21,557 bases of DNA from Planctomycetota bacterium (GCA_030637065.1 DAOVVQ010000022.1:1-21557); one strand, 5' to 3'; numbered from the stretch's first letter, positions 1-7,623 are shown. Numbers and translations are program-made. The notes: generated from the letters alone by a model not told the origin.

Positions 1-1190
1 GCAAGACGGTCGTGGCGCTCTATGCGGCGCTTTTGGCTATCGCCAACAAGACCCAGGTCGCCATAATGGCTCCAACCGAGATCCTGGCCAATCAGCATTA
101 TATCAGCATCGAAAGGTACCTTCGAAAGAGCAGCGTCAAGAGGGTGCTCATCACCGGGGGGCTGACCGGCAAGAAACGCACCGAGATCACCGACGGCATA
201 AAATCCGGGCAAACCGACCTGGTCATAGGGACGGTGGCGCTTTTGCAGGAGGATATCGATTTTGCGAACCTCGGCATCGTGATAATCGACGAGCAGCACA
301 AATTCGGCGTCCAGCAGCGTGCCAAACTGCGAAAGGCCAGAGCCCCGCACTGCCTTGTGATGACGGCGACGCCAATACCGCGCACGCTGGCGATGACCGC
401 ATTTGGCGATCTGGATGTATCGGTAATAAGGCATTGCCCGCCGGGCCGGGGCAAGGTCGTCACGCGATGGGCCCAGCCGCACAACCGGGCAGCTGCGTTC
501 GAGTTTATCAGGCAGCGGCTACGGGCGGGCAAACAGGCCTACTTTGTCTACCCCCGGATCGAAGCGGATATGGAAAATGGCGATGTAAAGGCGGCTGTAG
601 CTGAGCATAAGGTGCTCAGTGAAGATATATTCGGTGAGTTTAACGTTGAACTATTGCACGGCCAGATGCCTTCGGAGCAAAAGAACGAGATAATGGACCG
701 CTTCAGGGCTGGCAAGGTCAACGTCCTGGTCTCGACGGTGGTTATCGAGGTCGGTCTGGATGTGCCTAACGCGACGATAATGGTCATCGAGGGCGCCAAT
801 CACTTCGGCCTCGCCCAGCTCCATCAGCTCAGGGGACGCATCGGCAGGGGCCAGAGCAACTCGTATTGCCTTCTGTTCGCCGATACCGACGACGCCAACG
901 CCATCAGCAGGCTCGAGATCATGACCAGGAGCAACGACGGTTTCGATATCGCAGAGCACGACCTTAAGCTCCGCGGGCCCGGCGAACTGTTCAGCACCCG
1001 CCAGCACGGCCTGCCGGACCTGAAGATCGCCAACATCGTCGAGGATTTCGACCTCCTGACGTTGGCCAGGAAAAACGCATTCGATATGGTCGAAAAAGAC
1101 CCGCTACTGACCGATCCGAAAAACGCCAATATCCGCAAGGTCCTCGTGGCAAAATTCGGCGAGAAATTAGGTCTGGTTGACATCGCTTAG
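1..1190 (+). CDS. recG: ATP-dependent DNA helicase RecG, 3' part (5' end outside window)
   Basis: RecG is a superfamily 2 helicase that remodels stalled replication forks and Holliday junctions. The open frame enters from the left edge in frame 3, and its first codons read KTVV, the end of Walker A (GxGKT). About 395 residues remain of a family that usually has about 690, so the N-terminal wedge domain lies upstream. Visible motifs are APTEILA (Ia), the DEQHKFG box (motif II, typical of RecG and Mfd), TATPIPRTL (III), then the C-terminal helicase lobe with STVVIEVGLDVPNA, HQLRGRIGRG (motif VI) and LKLRGPGELFSTRQHG. This last stretch is characteristic of RecG. The GTG at 12 is an internal valine codon, not a start. 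The gene ends with TAG just before a hairpin terminator. Identification is secure; only the missing 5' end limits it. Confidence 0.96.
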   Translation, partial: KTVVALYAALLAIANKTQVAIMAPTEILANQHYISIERYLRKSSVKRVLITGGLTGKKRTEITDGIKSGQTDLVIGTVALLQEDIDFANLGIVIIDEQHKFGVQQRAKLRKARAPHCLVMTATPIPRTLAMTAFGDLDVSVIRHCPPGRGKVVTRWAQPHNRAAAFEFIRQRLRAGKQAYFVYPRIEADMENGDVKAAVAEHKVLSEDIFGEFNVELLHGQMPSEQKNEIMDRFRAGKVNVLVSTVVIEVGLDVPNATIMVIEGANHFGLAQLHQLRGRIGRGQSNSYCLLFADTDDANAISRLEIMTRSNDGFDIAEHDLKLRGPGELFSTRQHGLPDLKIANIVEDFDLLTLARKNAFDMVEKDPLLTDPKNANIRKVLVAKFGEKLGLVDIA

Positions 1191-1197
1191 ATTAACA

Positions 1198-1254
1198 GAG
1201 GGGCAAACTGACGTTCGCCCCTCGGCTGGTTGCTCAAGCCGGTATTCTTTTTTT
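1198..1254 (+). terminator. Rho-independent-type terminator after recG
   Basis: Eight bases after the recG stop, GAGGGGC (1198-1204) pairs with GCCCCTC (1217-1223). A second short stem, CGGCT with AGCCG, overlaps its end and is followed by a T-rich run at about 1245-1254. Position and shape fit an intrinsic terminator. It sits in a convergent spacer. Confidence 0.6.
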
Positions 1255-1401
1255 GCAACATGCGTTGCTCTTTTCCCGCATCTTTAAGACCGATTGCCGC
1301 CAGCCTCAAGTCCGGCAAAGAGATCGCACCTGTAATTAATGTGCTGCAGAGCCACCAAACAAACATACGACAACCGGGCAAGGTCTGTTCTTTGTCTAAG
1401 T

Positions 1402-1457
1402 GGGTATATCGGCGGGACTTGCAGAAGTTTTTTGCTGATGGCGGTTCCCCGGGCCGG
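1402..1457. repeat. Dispersed repeat, copy 1 (partner at 8177-8234)
   Basis: About 56 bases match 8177-8234 with a few substitutions and one or two indels. The core GGACTTGCAGAAGTTTTTTG is identical in both, and both are followed by a GGCGGTTCCCC / GGCAGTTCCCC block. Both copies lie downstream of a coding region and neither shows an open frame. No family is recognised; it may be a small intergenic repeat or a remnant of a mobile element. Confidence 0.8.
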
Positions 1458-1458
1458 C

Positions 1459-1551
1459 AAGGGTGGCAGCGTGTTTGGCAAAGCCAAACCGATGGTGGGC
1501 ACCGGTGTGCATACGCCCATCGGGGTGCTGCGCAAACGCGCTGCCACCCTT
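1459..1551. repeat. Long imperfect hairpin, first element of a hairpin array
   Basis: AAGGGTGGCAGCG (1459-1471) pairs perfectly with CGCTGCCACCCTT (1539-1551). The pairing continues inward as TGTTTG with CAAACG, one G-T pair included. Smaller nested palindromes lie inside, such as GTTTGGCAAAGCCAAAC (1473-1489). It could fold as a branched hairpin in RNA or a cruciform in DNA. No open frame here is believable. Confidence 0.75.
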
Positions 1552-1593
1552 ACTGGCGGACTGACGCGAATTTTTTTAATGGGATTGGTCTTA

Positions 1594-1617
1594 CATGCCC
1601 ACGCAAGCGTGGGCATG
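1594..1617. repeat. Perfect 11-bp hairpin, second element of the array
   Basis: CATGCCCACGC (1594-1604) and GCGTGGGCATG (1607-1617) pair perfectly around a two-base AA centre. This is close to a perfect palindrome and too tight for a normal RNA loop without opening the closing pair. Confidence 0.85.
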
Positions 1618-1657
1618 GCACCGAACGCATTATTTCAATGGGACTGGCATAAGTCTT

Positions 1658-1688
1658 GTGGGATGGGTAACTTTGTTACCCATCCTAC
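1658..1688. repeat. Hairpin with TTT loop, third element of the array
   Basis: GGATGGGTAAC (1661-1671) pairs perfectly with GTTACCCATCC (1675-1685) around TTT. The stem extends outward by three more pairs, one of them G-T. It could act as a bidirectional terminator between recG and the minus-strand genes, but it has no clean T-run on either side. Confidence 0.8.
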
Positions 1689-1776
1689 GGACTGACCGCA
1701 TTTTTTTAGTGGAATTGGTATAAGTGGATTTAATGCGGGAATGACAAGCGGTGGCGGTTTTGCCGGGGAGCGGTTA

Positions 1777-1832
1777 TCAGCCTGCGAAGATAGCAGATTT
1801 GACAGTGATGGCACTTGTCAGCCTGCGAAGAT
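1777..1832. repeat. Short direct repeat duplicating the 3' end of the yggS-type gene
   Basis: TCAGCCTGCGAAGAT occurs at 1777-1791 and 1818-1832. The second copy encodes, on the minus strand, the last codons (Ile-Phe-Ala-Gly-stop) of the neighbouring gene; the first lies 41 bases further downstream. It looks like a small local duplication. Confidence 0.8.
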
Positions 1833-2555
1833 GGCGGATCCTATCCTTAGTATTGTCGCCCCTTCTTCGACTGCGATCTCGTAGTCCTGGCTCATGCCCA
1901 TGCTGAGTTGGCGGAATTTATTGGTTACCGCTCTCTCGCCCCTGATCTCCTCGAAGATCTCCCTTGCCCTGACAAAACAGGCCCTGACGACGTCCTTATT
2001 GCGGGTAAGAGGCGCCATTGTCATCAGTCCGATCAGTTTGAGATTCTCCATAGTCACGATCTGCTCGGCCAGATGCGTGGCAGCCCCGACGGGTACGCCG
2101 TATTTCTGTGGCTCGCCGCTGCAGTTTACCTGCATCAGGACGTCCGGACGGATCCCGAGTTTGCCGGCTACGTTGTTGATCTCCTCGGCAAGGCGGAGTG
2201 TGTCGACCGAATGTATCGTCGATGCAATCTTAAGAACCTGCTTGACCTTATTTCGCTGGAGGTGGCCGATCATGTGCCAGTTGACCTTCCGGGGGGCATC
2301 GGCATCGGCTTCAAGCTCATTGAGGAACGTATCGGTCTCGGTGGCGATCTGTTTGAAGTGCTGGAGGCGGTTTTCGCCCAGATCCCTGCACCCTAACTCG
2401 ATTATCTCCCTCACCGCCTCGATGTCGGCGGTCTTTGTCACGACGACCAGTTTGACCTTTTTTCCCGACCTGCCGGCGCGACTGCATGCAGCGGCAATGT
2501 TCTCGTTAATCCGTTCCAGCCTGTCGGAGATCTTTGACATGTCCGTATTATACAT
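1818..2555 (-). CDS. YggS/PROSC-family pyridoxal-phosphate homeostasis protein
   Basis: Members of this family (YggS in E. coli, PLPBP/PROSC in eukaryotes) bind PLP through a lysine and help control free PLP and amino-acid pools; they have no well-defined catalytic reaction. The 245-residue product has the usual length. It shows the N-terminal barrel start with VVVTKT, whose Lys is the expected PLP ligand, then LGENRLQ, WHMIGHLQRNK, SVDTLRLAEEI, LMQVNCSGEPQKYG and the C-terminal LSMGMSQDYEIAVEEGAT, which holds the phosphate-binding SMGMS. The ATG at 2555 has AGGGG nine bases upstream; an in-frame ATG at 2540 aligns better with the N-terminus of E. coli YggS, so the start is uncertain by five codons. 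It lies 57 bases after the topoisomerase gene on the same strand and may be co-transcribed with it. Confidence 0.93.
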   Translation of the reverse strand: MYNTDMSKISDRLERINENIAAACSRAGRSGKKVKLVVVTKTADIEAVREIIELGCRDLGENRLQHFKQIATETDTFLNELEADADAPRKVNWHMIGHLQRNKVKQVLKIASTIHSVDTLRLAEEINNVAGKLGIRPDVLMQVNCSGEPQKYGVPVGAATHLAEQIVTMENLKLIGLMTMAPLTRNKDVVRACFVRAREIFEEIRGERAVTNKFRQLSMGMSQDYEIAVEEGATILRIGSAIFAG

Positions 2556-2612
2556 AAAACTTTGCCCCTGCCAACAACGAATCGGCCCGGTCAGCCAAAA
2601 AATCCTGTCGGC

Positions 2613-3707
2613 CTACGGAAGGAATTTTGCCGTATTTTTGAGCTTTGCGGGTAAATACTTATTGACTACGAAATCTAACCCATGTTTTGCGAATGCCTGC
2701 TGTTCGACGCGGACGCCCATCTTGAGCATCTGGTTTATCGCCACCTGCCACGACTTGTGATGCTTGACGAACGGGTCGTTTTTCAGGGCGTCTTTGGCCC
2801 GCTTGATATCGACCTCCTTCAAAGGGTGCGTCGGCAGCTTATAATCGATGATATCCTGCGGCGTTACGCCCAGAAAAGTCACCTTCGGGACACAGAAGAA
2901 CTCGTTGAGGTGTGCGGCGTTTCCCGAGCCGACCTTGAGCGTCCGGTAGATATTGAAATAACCGTACGGATCGCCGTCAACGAAGGCATAGACCGGGATC
3001 TTCAGCGAATCGCTCAATCTGCGGATAAATCTCCTGCACGCCCGGGTGGGGACGCCGCCCATGCTGATGAGGATGCAGTTTTTCTTCTGCCAGTAGTCGT
3101 ATTTCACAAGCCGCTGGAACATACCGGCTGTCTCGATGGCGAGGATGAACTTCGCCTTGCTCTGGAATTTCAGCTCTTCGACGTCGGTGGGGATCGAATA
3201 GGCCCCGGAACCGAACTTGGTACAGTCGATGCGGAGTTTATTGCCTTTGGAGTCACGGTCGATGACGATAAGGTTCCCGGCGATATCGCCGCCTTTTTCC
3301 TCGGGCACGAACTTTAGCTGTTCACGGTTGACCCCGAACATGGCCTCGACGTCGTCCATAATGGTGTCGGATTCGGATTGCTCGGCAAAACCGGCCTTGC
3401 CCCAGTTCTTGGAGATATAATAGGCCTCTCGCTTGGTAGCCATATCGTCTGCCTCGATGAGCTCCTTGGAAAGCGACATCATCTTAAGCGTCTGGGCGAA
3501 GGTCTTAACGGTGCTGACGGTAAGAGTACGCTTTTTGGTCTTGCCCAACATCTCGAAGTAGCCTTTTCTGGCGTGGTATTTGACGTTGGAAAGCGAGCGG
3601 ACCGGCGTGCTCATGGTCGGCTTTTTCCTCATGAGGATCTTGCTGTACACATCCTGGGCGTTTTCCGTGATCTTCTCGGTTACCGGCACTTTTTTTGTTT
3701 TCGGCAT
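2613..3707 (-). CDS. DNA topoisomerase VI subunit A (Spo11-like)
   Basis: Topoisomerase VI is a type IIB enzyme. Its A subunit makes the double-strand break through a tyrosine and is the relative of eukaryotic Spo11; the B subunit supplies the ATPase. The product has 364 residues, close to archaeal A subunits. The N-terminal winged-helix region carries KREAYY (residues 92-97); by alignment with Spo11 the second Tyr, Y97, should be catalytic. The Toprim domain shows FILAIETAG (Glu192) and VDGDPYG (Asp244, Asp246), the magnesium ligands. All key residues are present, so it should be active. The ATG at 3707 is chosen because GGAG lies eight bases upstream and the first residues are basic; an in-frame ATG at 3734 or 3812 would add a poor N-terminus. 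No B subunit gene lies beside it in this window. Confidence 0.93.
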   Translation of the reverse strand: MPKTKKVPVTEKITENAQDVYSKILMRKKPTMSTPVRSLSNVKYHARKGYFEMLGKTKKRTLTVSTVKTFAQTLKMMSLSKELIEADDMATKREAYYISKNWGKAGFAEQSESDTIMDDVEAMFGVNREQLKFVPEEKGGDIAGNLIVIDRDSKGNKLRIDCTKFGSGAYSIPTDVEELKFQSKAKFILAIETAGMFQRLVKYDYWQKKNCILISMGGVPTRACRRFIRRLSDSLKIPVYAFVDGDPYGYFNIYRTLKVGSGNAAHLNEFFCVPKVTFLGVTPQDIIDYKLPTHPLKEVDIKRAKDALKNDPFVKHHKSWQVAINQMLKMGVRVEQQAFAKHGLDFVVNKYLPAKLKNTAKFLP

Positions 3708-4248
3708 GGGCCAAACTCCATAAAATGTCGACATGGTCCCTGACGGGCCATTTTTTTCGTAATAAACAACGGCGACACCGACGATACAGCTATTCCTCAG
3801 CCGCTTTGGCATCTACTCGAAATAACCGTCCGACCGCCGCCTAAGCAGGAATTCTAAGCCACCCAGCCGCTCTTTTCAAGTATAATAGCCGGTTCCCCTG
3901 AAAAACAGGGTGTATTCCACTGCCGGGTTTGTTTTTGTTCCAAAAACAACGACCATAGCAAGGGTATCATGGTTTTCCAGAGGTCTCAGCTCGCACTGCG
4001 ACGATTTTGGGGCCAAAAAAGCCCGCGAGGCTGACTTTTGCCGCTTCCTTGCCGAATAAACTGTGCGTGAGAATCGTTCTTATTTCCAGAAGCGGGGATT
4101 GAAAAGATGAACCGAATCTACAATTGTTGCGTATGGTCATTACGCAAGCCGGTATAATGGCCGCTCCAGACCGGATTGTGGGGCTGATGGTCGATTCACA
4201 AAACCAATATTGTGCTATTGGTTGATTCTCAAGACTGATTAGGATATA
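3708..4248. other. Divergent intergenic region (541 bp)
   Basis: No believable gene is seen between the topoisomerase VI A gene (-) and the lipoprotein gene (+). The stretch holds promoter candidates at both ends and a perfect 9-bp inverted repeat, TTGTTTTTG (3929-3937) with CAAAAACAA (3941-3949), around TTC. That repeat could be an operator. The rest shows no recognised element. Confidence 0.6.
3879..3907 (-). promoter_or_regulatory. Possible promoter of the topoisomerase VI A gene
   Basis: On the minus strand TGTTTT (complement of 3902-3907) and TATACT (complement of 3879-3884) are 17 bases apart. The -10 is good and the -35 poor. Transcription would start about 165 bases before the ATG at 3707. 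Confidence 0.3.
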
Positions 4249-4250
4249 AT
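4222..4250 (+). promoter_or_regulatory. Sigma70-type promoter touching the start codon of the lipoprotein gene
   Basis: TTGATT (4222-4227), 17 bases, then TATAAT (4245-4250) is close to consensus. The last two bases of the -10 box are the A and T of the upstream ATG at 4249. A transcript from here would begin near 4257, at or beside the second in-frame ATG at 4258, which would make the message leaderless. Confidence 0.6.
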
Positions 4251-5586
4251 GCTTATTATGAAAAATCTAAACCTTAACCGAACGTGTCTACTGGCCGCCG
4301 TATTGGTGGCTTTACAGACCTCTATCGTCCTTGCCTGCTCTGTTCCGGTGTTCCGCTATGCTCTCGAACGATGGGACTCTGAGCCCTATCTCGTTGAGAT
4401 CGTCTCGGACGGCGAACTTACGGGCAAGCCCAAGGAAGCCGCCGACCTCTTCGAGAAATATGCCAAGAGCAGGGAGACGATGTCCAATTTCGTGATTCGC
4501 TACGTCGACCTCAACGAGGGCAAGCCCGTCGGTGAGGTTACCGGCCAGTCGGAGCCGTCGGATATCTCCGCTCCGCAGGTGAATGTCTATTTTCCCGTCA
4601 GATATAACGTCAGGGTGCCCATCTTGACGAGCGATCTGACGAAGAAATTTGTGCGGGAGATTCTCGAATCGCCGATGCGAACCGAGATCGCCTCGCTGAT
4701 GCTCAAGGGCGAATCGATAGTGTGGATGTTCCTCAAAAGCGGCGACGAAAAGAAAGATGCCAACGCCCTGAAGCTCTTAGAGGAGCGGCTGGGGGTGCTG
4801 GAAAAGGAATTAAGGCTGCCGGACGATCCGTTCGACTATGGCGAGGCCGGCGGACCGGGTTCCGGACCGCAGACATCGGCTGAGGGCGAGGCTTCGTTGC
4901 GACTGGCGTTTTCCGTAGTTGAACTCGATCGCAATGACCCCAAGGAGAGCTTCCTTATAAAGGCCCTTCTCCGCACCGAAGCGGACCTGGCCGAACTAAA
5001 TGAGCCGATGGCGTTTCCCATTTTCGGGCGAGGAATTGTCCTCTATGCCCTCGTCGGAGAGGGTATCAACGCTGACAATATCCGCGATGCCTGCGAGTTT
5101 CTGATCGGCCCGTGCTCGTGCCAGATAAAGTCGTGGAACCCCGGCGTCGATCTTCTGGTGACCGCCGATTGGTATGGCGGGCTGGAGGAGCTTCTCTACG
5201 GTGAGCCTCAGGAGATCCCGGAGCTTACAGGTATAATCGACTCGATGCCCGATCCGGAGCCTAAGCCCGAACCTAAATCGGAGCCTGAGCCGGAATTAAA
5301 ACCGCAGCCCGCCAAACCGGCGCCTGCCAAAGCAGCACCGAACCCGGCACCGGTACCGCAAAAAATTGAAAATACAGCTATTACCGCTAATGTCGATGTC
5401 GCCGATGATGCAGTTCAGGCCGAAGAAGCCCAGGCTTCGCCGGACGTGCTGGCCACATCCCAGGGCGGCAATCTGATGCACTATGTGTGGATGGTCGTCA
5501 TCGGTGCGTGCATAGTCGTGCTCATCGGCACGCTCGCCGTCAAATCGGCCACCGGTAAGAACCAAACGGATTCGACACAGGAGTAG
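4249..5586 (+). CDS. Predicted lipoprotein with Pro-rich linker and C-terminal membrane helix, unknown function
   Basis: The 445-residue product is not assigned to a known family. The N-terminus is a lipoprotein-type signal peptide: a basic start, a hydrophobic stretch and the lipobox VLAC, with the modified Cys near residue 30. A soluble domain of about 280 residues follows; it begins SVPVFRYALERW and includes ACEFLIGPCSCQIKSW, a Cys-rich patch. Then comes a Pro/Glu/Lys-rich linker (about residues 335-375), a hydrophobic helix near residues 410-430 (YVWMVVIGACIVVLIGTL) and a short polar tail. The protein could therefore be anchored at both ends. Either ATG 4249 (AGGA only four bases upstream) or ATG 4258 may be the start; the promoter position favours 4258. 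It is followed two bases later by the permease gene, so it probably works with that transporter as a periplasmic or membrane partner. Confidence 0.8.
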   Translation: MLIMKNLNLNRTCLLAAVLVALQTSIVLACSVPVFRYALERWDSEPYLVEIVSDGELTGKPKEAADLFEKYAKSRETMSNFVIRYVDLNEGKPVGEVTGQSEPSDISAPQVNVYFPVRYNVRVPILTSDLTKKFVREILESPMRTEIASLMLKGESIVWMFLKSGDEKKDANALKLLEERLGVLEKELRLPDDPFDYGEAGGPGSGPQTSAEGEASLRLAFSVVELDRNDPKESFLIKALLRTEADLAELNEPMAFPIFGRGIVLYALVGEGINADNIRDACEFLIGPCSCQIKSWNPGVDLLVTADWYGGLEELLYGEPQEIPELTGIIDSMPDPEPKPEPKSEPEPELKPQPAKPAPAKAAPNPAPVPQKIENTAITANVDVADDAVQAEEAQASPDVLATSQGGNLMHYVWMVVIGACIVVLIGTLAVKSATGKNQTDSTQE

Positions 5587-5588
5587 CC

Positions 5589-6878
5589 ATGAGAATCTGG
5601 CGGTTTGTCTTAAAGGAAATCCTTTATCGCAAGCTCGGTTTCCTGCTGGGGGTTATCTCCATCGCAGCCGCCGTCGGGGCGCTGGTCGGTGCCTTCACCA
5701 TGCTCAAGGCCCACGATATCCACACCGAGGGGATTCTCGAGGAAGCCTCCGCACAGATCGAAGCGACAATGGCTGACCTCAACGAAGATATGCGTAAGGC
5801 CACCCTCAGGCTGGGCTTTAACGTTGTGATACTTCCCGCTGAGCAGGATCTCGGCGACTGGTACACCGAGGACTACGGCACAAAGTGCATGCCCGAGGAT
5901 TACGTCCACAAACTCGCCCAGTCTACTATCGTGACGGTCAAGCATCTGCTGCCGAGCCTCCAGCAGAAGATCAAGTGGCCCGAGACCAAACGAACCATCA
6001 TTCTCGTCGGAACCCGCGGCGAGGTCCCTAATATGCACAGCAGCCCCGTTCAGCCGCTCATTCAGCCGGTGCCGGAAGGTACTATCGTCCTCGGCCACGA
6101 ACTGCACCAGAGCCTGGAGCTAAGTGAAGGCGACAGCGTCAGGCTGATGGGCACGGAATTCACCGTTCACAAATGCCACGAAGAGCGAGGCAGCAAAGAC
6201 GACATCACCGCATGGATACACCTGAGCCAAGCCCAGAAGCTGCTGGATAAAGAAGGTCAGATAAACGCGATCCTGGCACTGGAATGTGCCTGTGCGTGGG
6301 CCGATGTCGACAAGGTTCGCAGCGAGATCATGACTATTTTGCCCGATACGCAGGTCGTCGAGAAGGGCGGACAGGCCCTTGCCCGTGCCGAGGCGAGAGT
6401 TTCGGCGAAGGAGGCACAGGTCGCAGCCTTAGAGCAGGACAAACAAAACCGCACATGGCTCAGGACCAGCCGCGAGAGCTTTGCTTCCCGGCTGGTGGTC
6501 ATCGTCATGGCGGCGTCGCTGATCTGGATAGGGTTTCTTGCCTTCAGCAACGTTCGCGAGCGCCGCAGCGAGATCGGGATACTCCGGGCTATCGGATTTC
6601 GCGCAGGCCAGATACTCGCCATCTTCGTTTCCAAGGCGGTCGTGATGGGCCTCCTTGGCGGACTCGTTGGCATAGCAGCAGGGCTTTACACCGGGATCAC
6701 GATCGGAGCAAATGTCGACCAGATGCAGGCTGGGGCGGTGACATTATCAAACGTTGCCGATCTCAGGCTGGCGATCCTTGCAGTTGTGCTTGCACCTTTC
6801 CTCTGCGTTGTCGCCAGTTGGATCCCGTCAATGATCGCCGCCGGGCAGGACCCCGCCGATATTCTCCAACAGGAATAG
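5589..6878 (+). CDS. FtsX/MacB-type ABC transporter permease
   Basis: The 429-residue product has the layout of the FtsX-like (LolC/E, MacB) permeases. One membrane helix lies near residues 16-38, then a large extracytoplasmic domain of about 260 residues, then three more helices near 300-320, 343-370 and 392-415. The segment NVRERRSEIGILRAIGF, directly after the second helix, is the family hallmark that contacts the ATPase. A short coiled-coil-like region (about 263-290, rich in Ala, Glu and Lys) sits just before helix 2. CAGGAG overlaps the end of the preceding gene and sets the ATG at 5589. The next gene encodes a matching ATPase. Such transporters use ATP to do mechanical work on lipoproteins, peptides or wall enzymes rather than to import solutes; the substrate here is unknown. 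Confidence 0.9.
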   Translation: MRIWRFVLKEILYRKLGFLLGVISIAAAVGALVGAFTMLKAHDIHTEGILEEASAQIEATMADLNEDMRKATLRLGFNVVILPAEQDLGDWYTEDYGTKCMPEDYVHKLAQSTIVTVKHLLPSLQQKIKWPETKRTIILVGTRGEVPNMHSSPVQPLIQPVPEGTIVLGHELHQSLELSEGDSVRLMGTEFTVHKCHEERGSKDDITAWIHLSQAQKLLDKEGQINAILALECACAWADVDKVRSEIMTILPDTQVVEKGGQALARAEARVSAKEAQVAALEQDKQNRTWLRTSRESFASRLVVIVMAASLIWIGFLAFSNVRERRSEIGILRAIGFRAGQILAIFVSKAVVMGLLGGLVGIAAGLYTGITIGANVDQMQAGAVTLSNVADLRLAILAVVLAPFLCVVASWIPSMIAAGQDPADILQQE

Positions 6879-6882
6879 AAAA

Positions 6883-7545
6883 ATGCTCGAACTAAAGCAA
6901 ATAAGCAAAATATTCTCCGGACCCCAAGGGCCAGTGCGGGTCCTTAGCGAAAGCTGCCTGTCGGTCAAGCCGGGCGAGTTCGTCGCGGTACACGGCCCCA
7001 GCGGATGCGGCAAGAGCACGATGCTGCTGATAGCGGGCGGGCTGCTGGCGCCGGGCAAGGGCAAGGTCCTTATCGACGGGCAGGACCCCTACAAAATGGC
7101 CCCCAACCAGCGATGCGGATTCCGAGCCGGCAAATTGGGCTTCGTCTTTCAGCAGTTTCACCTCGTGCCGTATCTTACGGTGCTGGAAAATGTCCTGACT
7201 ATTGCTACGGTAAATCGCATCGAAAATCCGTCCCGGCGGGCAAAGGAACTCATCAGCCACTTTAGTCTCGACCACCGCATGAATCATCTGCCCTCCCAAC
7301 TCAGTACCGGCGAGCGGCAGCGGGTGGCGCTGGCCAGGGCATTGTTTAATAACCCAAAGCTCATCTTAGCCGATGAGCCGACGGGCAACCTGGACGAAAA
7401 GAACGCAGCGATGGTCTTTGAGTATCTTGCGGAGTTCACCGCCAACGGCGGAGCGGTGCTCGTAGTTACACACGATGTAAAGGCCGCGAAATACGCCCAT
7501 CGCACCGTCCACTTAAAAGACGGCAAGGTCGTGCAAGAATCCTGA
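6883..7545 (+). CDS. LolD/MacB-type ABC transporter ATP-binding protein
   Basis: The 220-residue cytoplasmic ATPase should power the FtsX-type permease encoded four bases upstream. It has the usual length of LolD-like proteins. Visible parts are Walker A GPSGCGKS (residues 38-45), the Q-loop FVFQQFHLVPYLTVLENV (about 88-104), the signature as LSTGE (140-144, the variant common in LolD/MacB rather than LSGGQ), Walker B LILADEPTGNLDE (160-172) and the switch His in VTHDV (His197). All catalytic residues are intact. AGGAA just before the ATG is a reasonable ribosome site. The gene ends the three-gene unit; no clear terminator hairpin is seen after it. Family assignment is secure; the substrate is not. 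Confidence 0.94.
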   Translation: MLELKQISKIFSGPQGPVRVLSESCLSVKPGEFVAVHGPSGCGKSTMLLIAGGLLAPGKGKVLIDGQDPYKMAPNQRCGFRAGKLGFVFQQFHLVPYLTVLENVLTIATVNRIENPSRRAKELISHFSLDHRMNHLPSQLSTGERQRVALARALFNNPKLILADEPTGNLDEKNAAMVFEYLAEFTANGGAVLVVTHDVKAAKYAHRTVHLKDGKVVQES

Positions 7546-7623
7546 TCGTCGCCGCCATCTGCCCCGCCCCAGCCAAATTACGCTTCACTTCGATGAAAAT
7601 ATAGCTTGGTTTCTTACTTTCTC

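Larger units (their letters stand above)
1560..1724. repeat. Hairpin array with three conserved ~35-nt linkers
   Basis: Three linkers at about 1560-1594, 1620-1653 and 1691-1724 resemble each other: an (A)CTGAC/CGCA start, a T-rich centre, then AATGGGATTGGTATAAG-like ends (AATGGGATTGGTCTTAC, AATGGGACTGGCATAAG, AGTGGAATTGGTATAAG). They separate perfect palindromes that are unrelated in sequence to one another. The order is hairpin, linker A, hairpin, linker B, hairpin, linker C. After linker C comes GCGGGAATGACA, also found at 20585-20596. The arrangement resembles a cluster of REP-like elements; no RAYT transposase gene is in the window. Confidence 0.7.

Noticed and set aside
1230..1695. Overlapping open frames of 118-140 codons across the hairpin array
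   Set aside because: They read through palindromes and repeats, have no ribosome site and no protein-like composition.
1402..1747. Possible CRISPR array
   Set aside because: Only three imperfect linkers, the units between them are palindromes rather than unique spacers, and no cas genes are present.
2682..3317. Long antisense open frame over the topoisomerase VI A gene
   Set aside because: The opposite strand carries a fully conserved enzyme; the frame is a codon-bias shadow.
4009..4045. Possible terminator AGCCCGCGAGGCT with A/T run upstream of the lipoprotein gene
   Set aside because: The stem has only four pairs and there is no gene for it to end.
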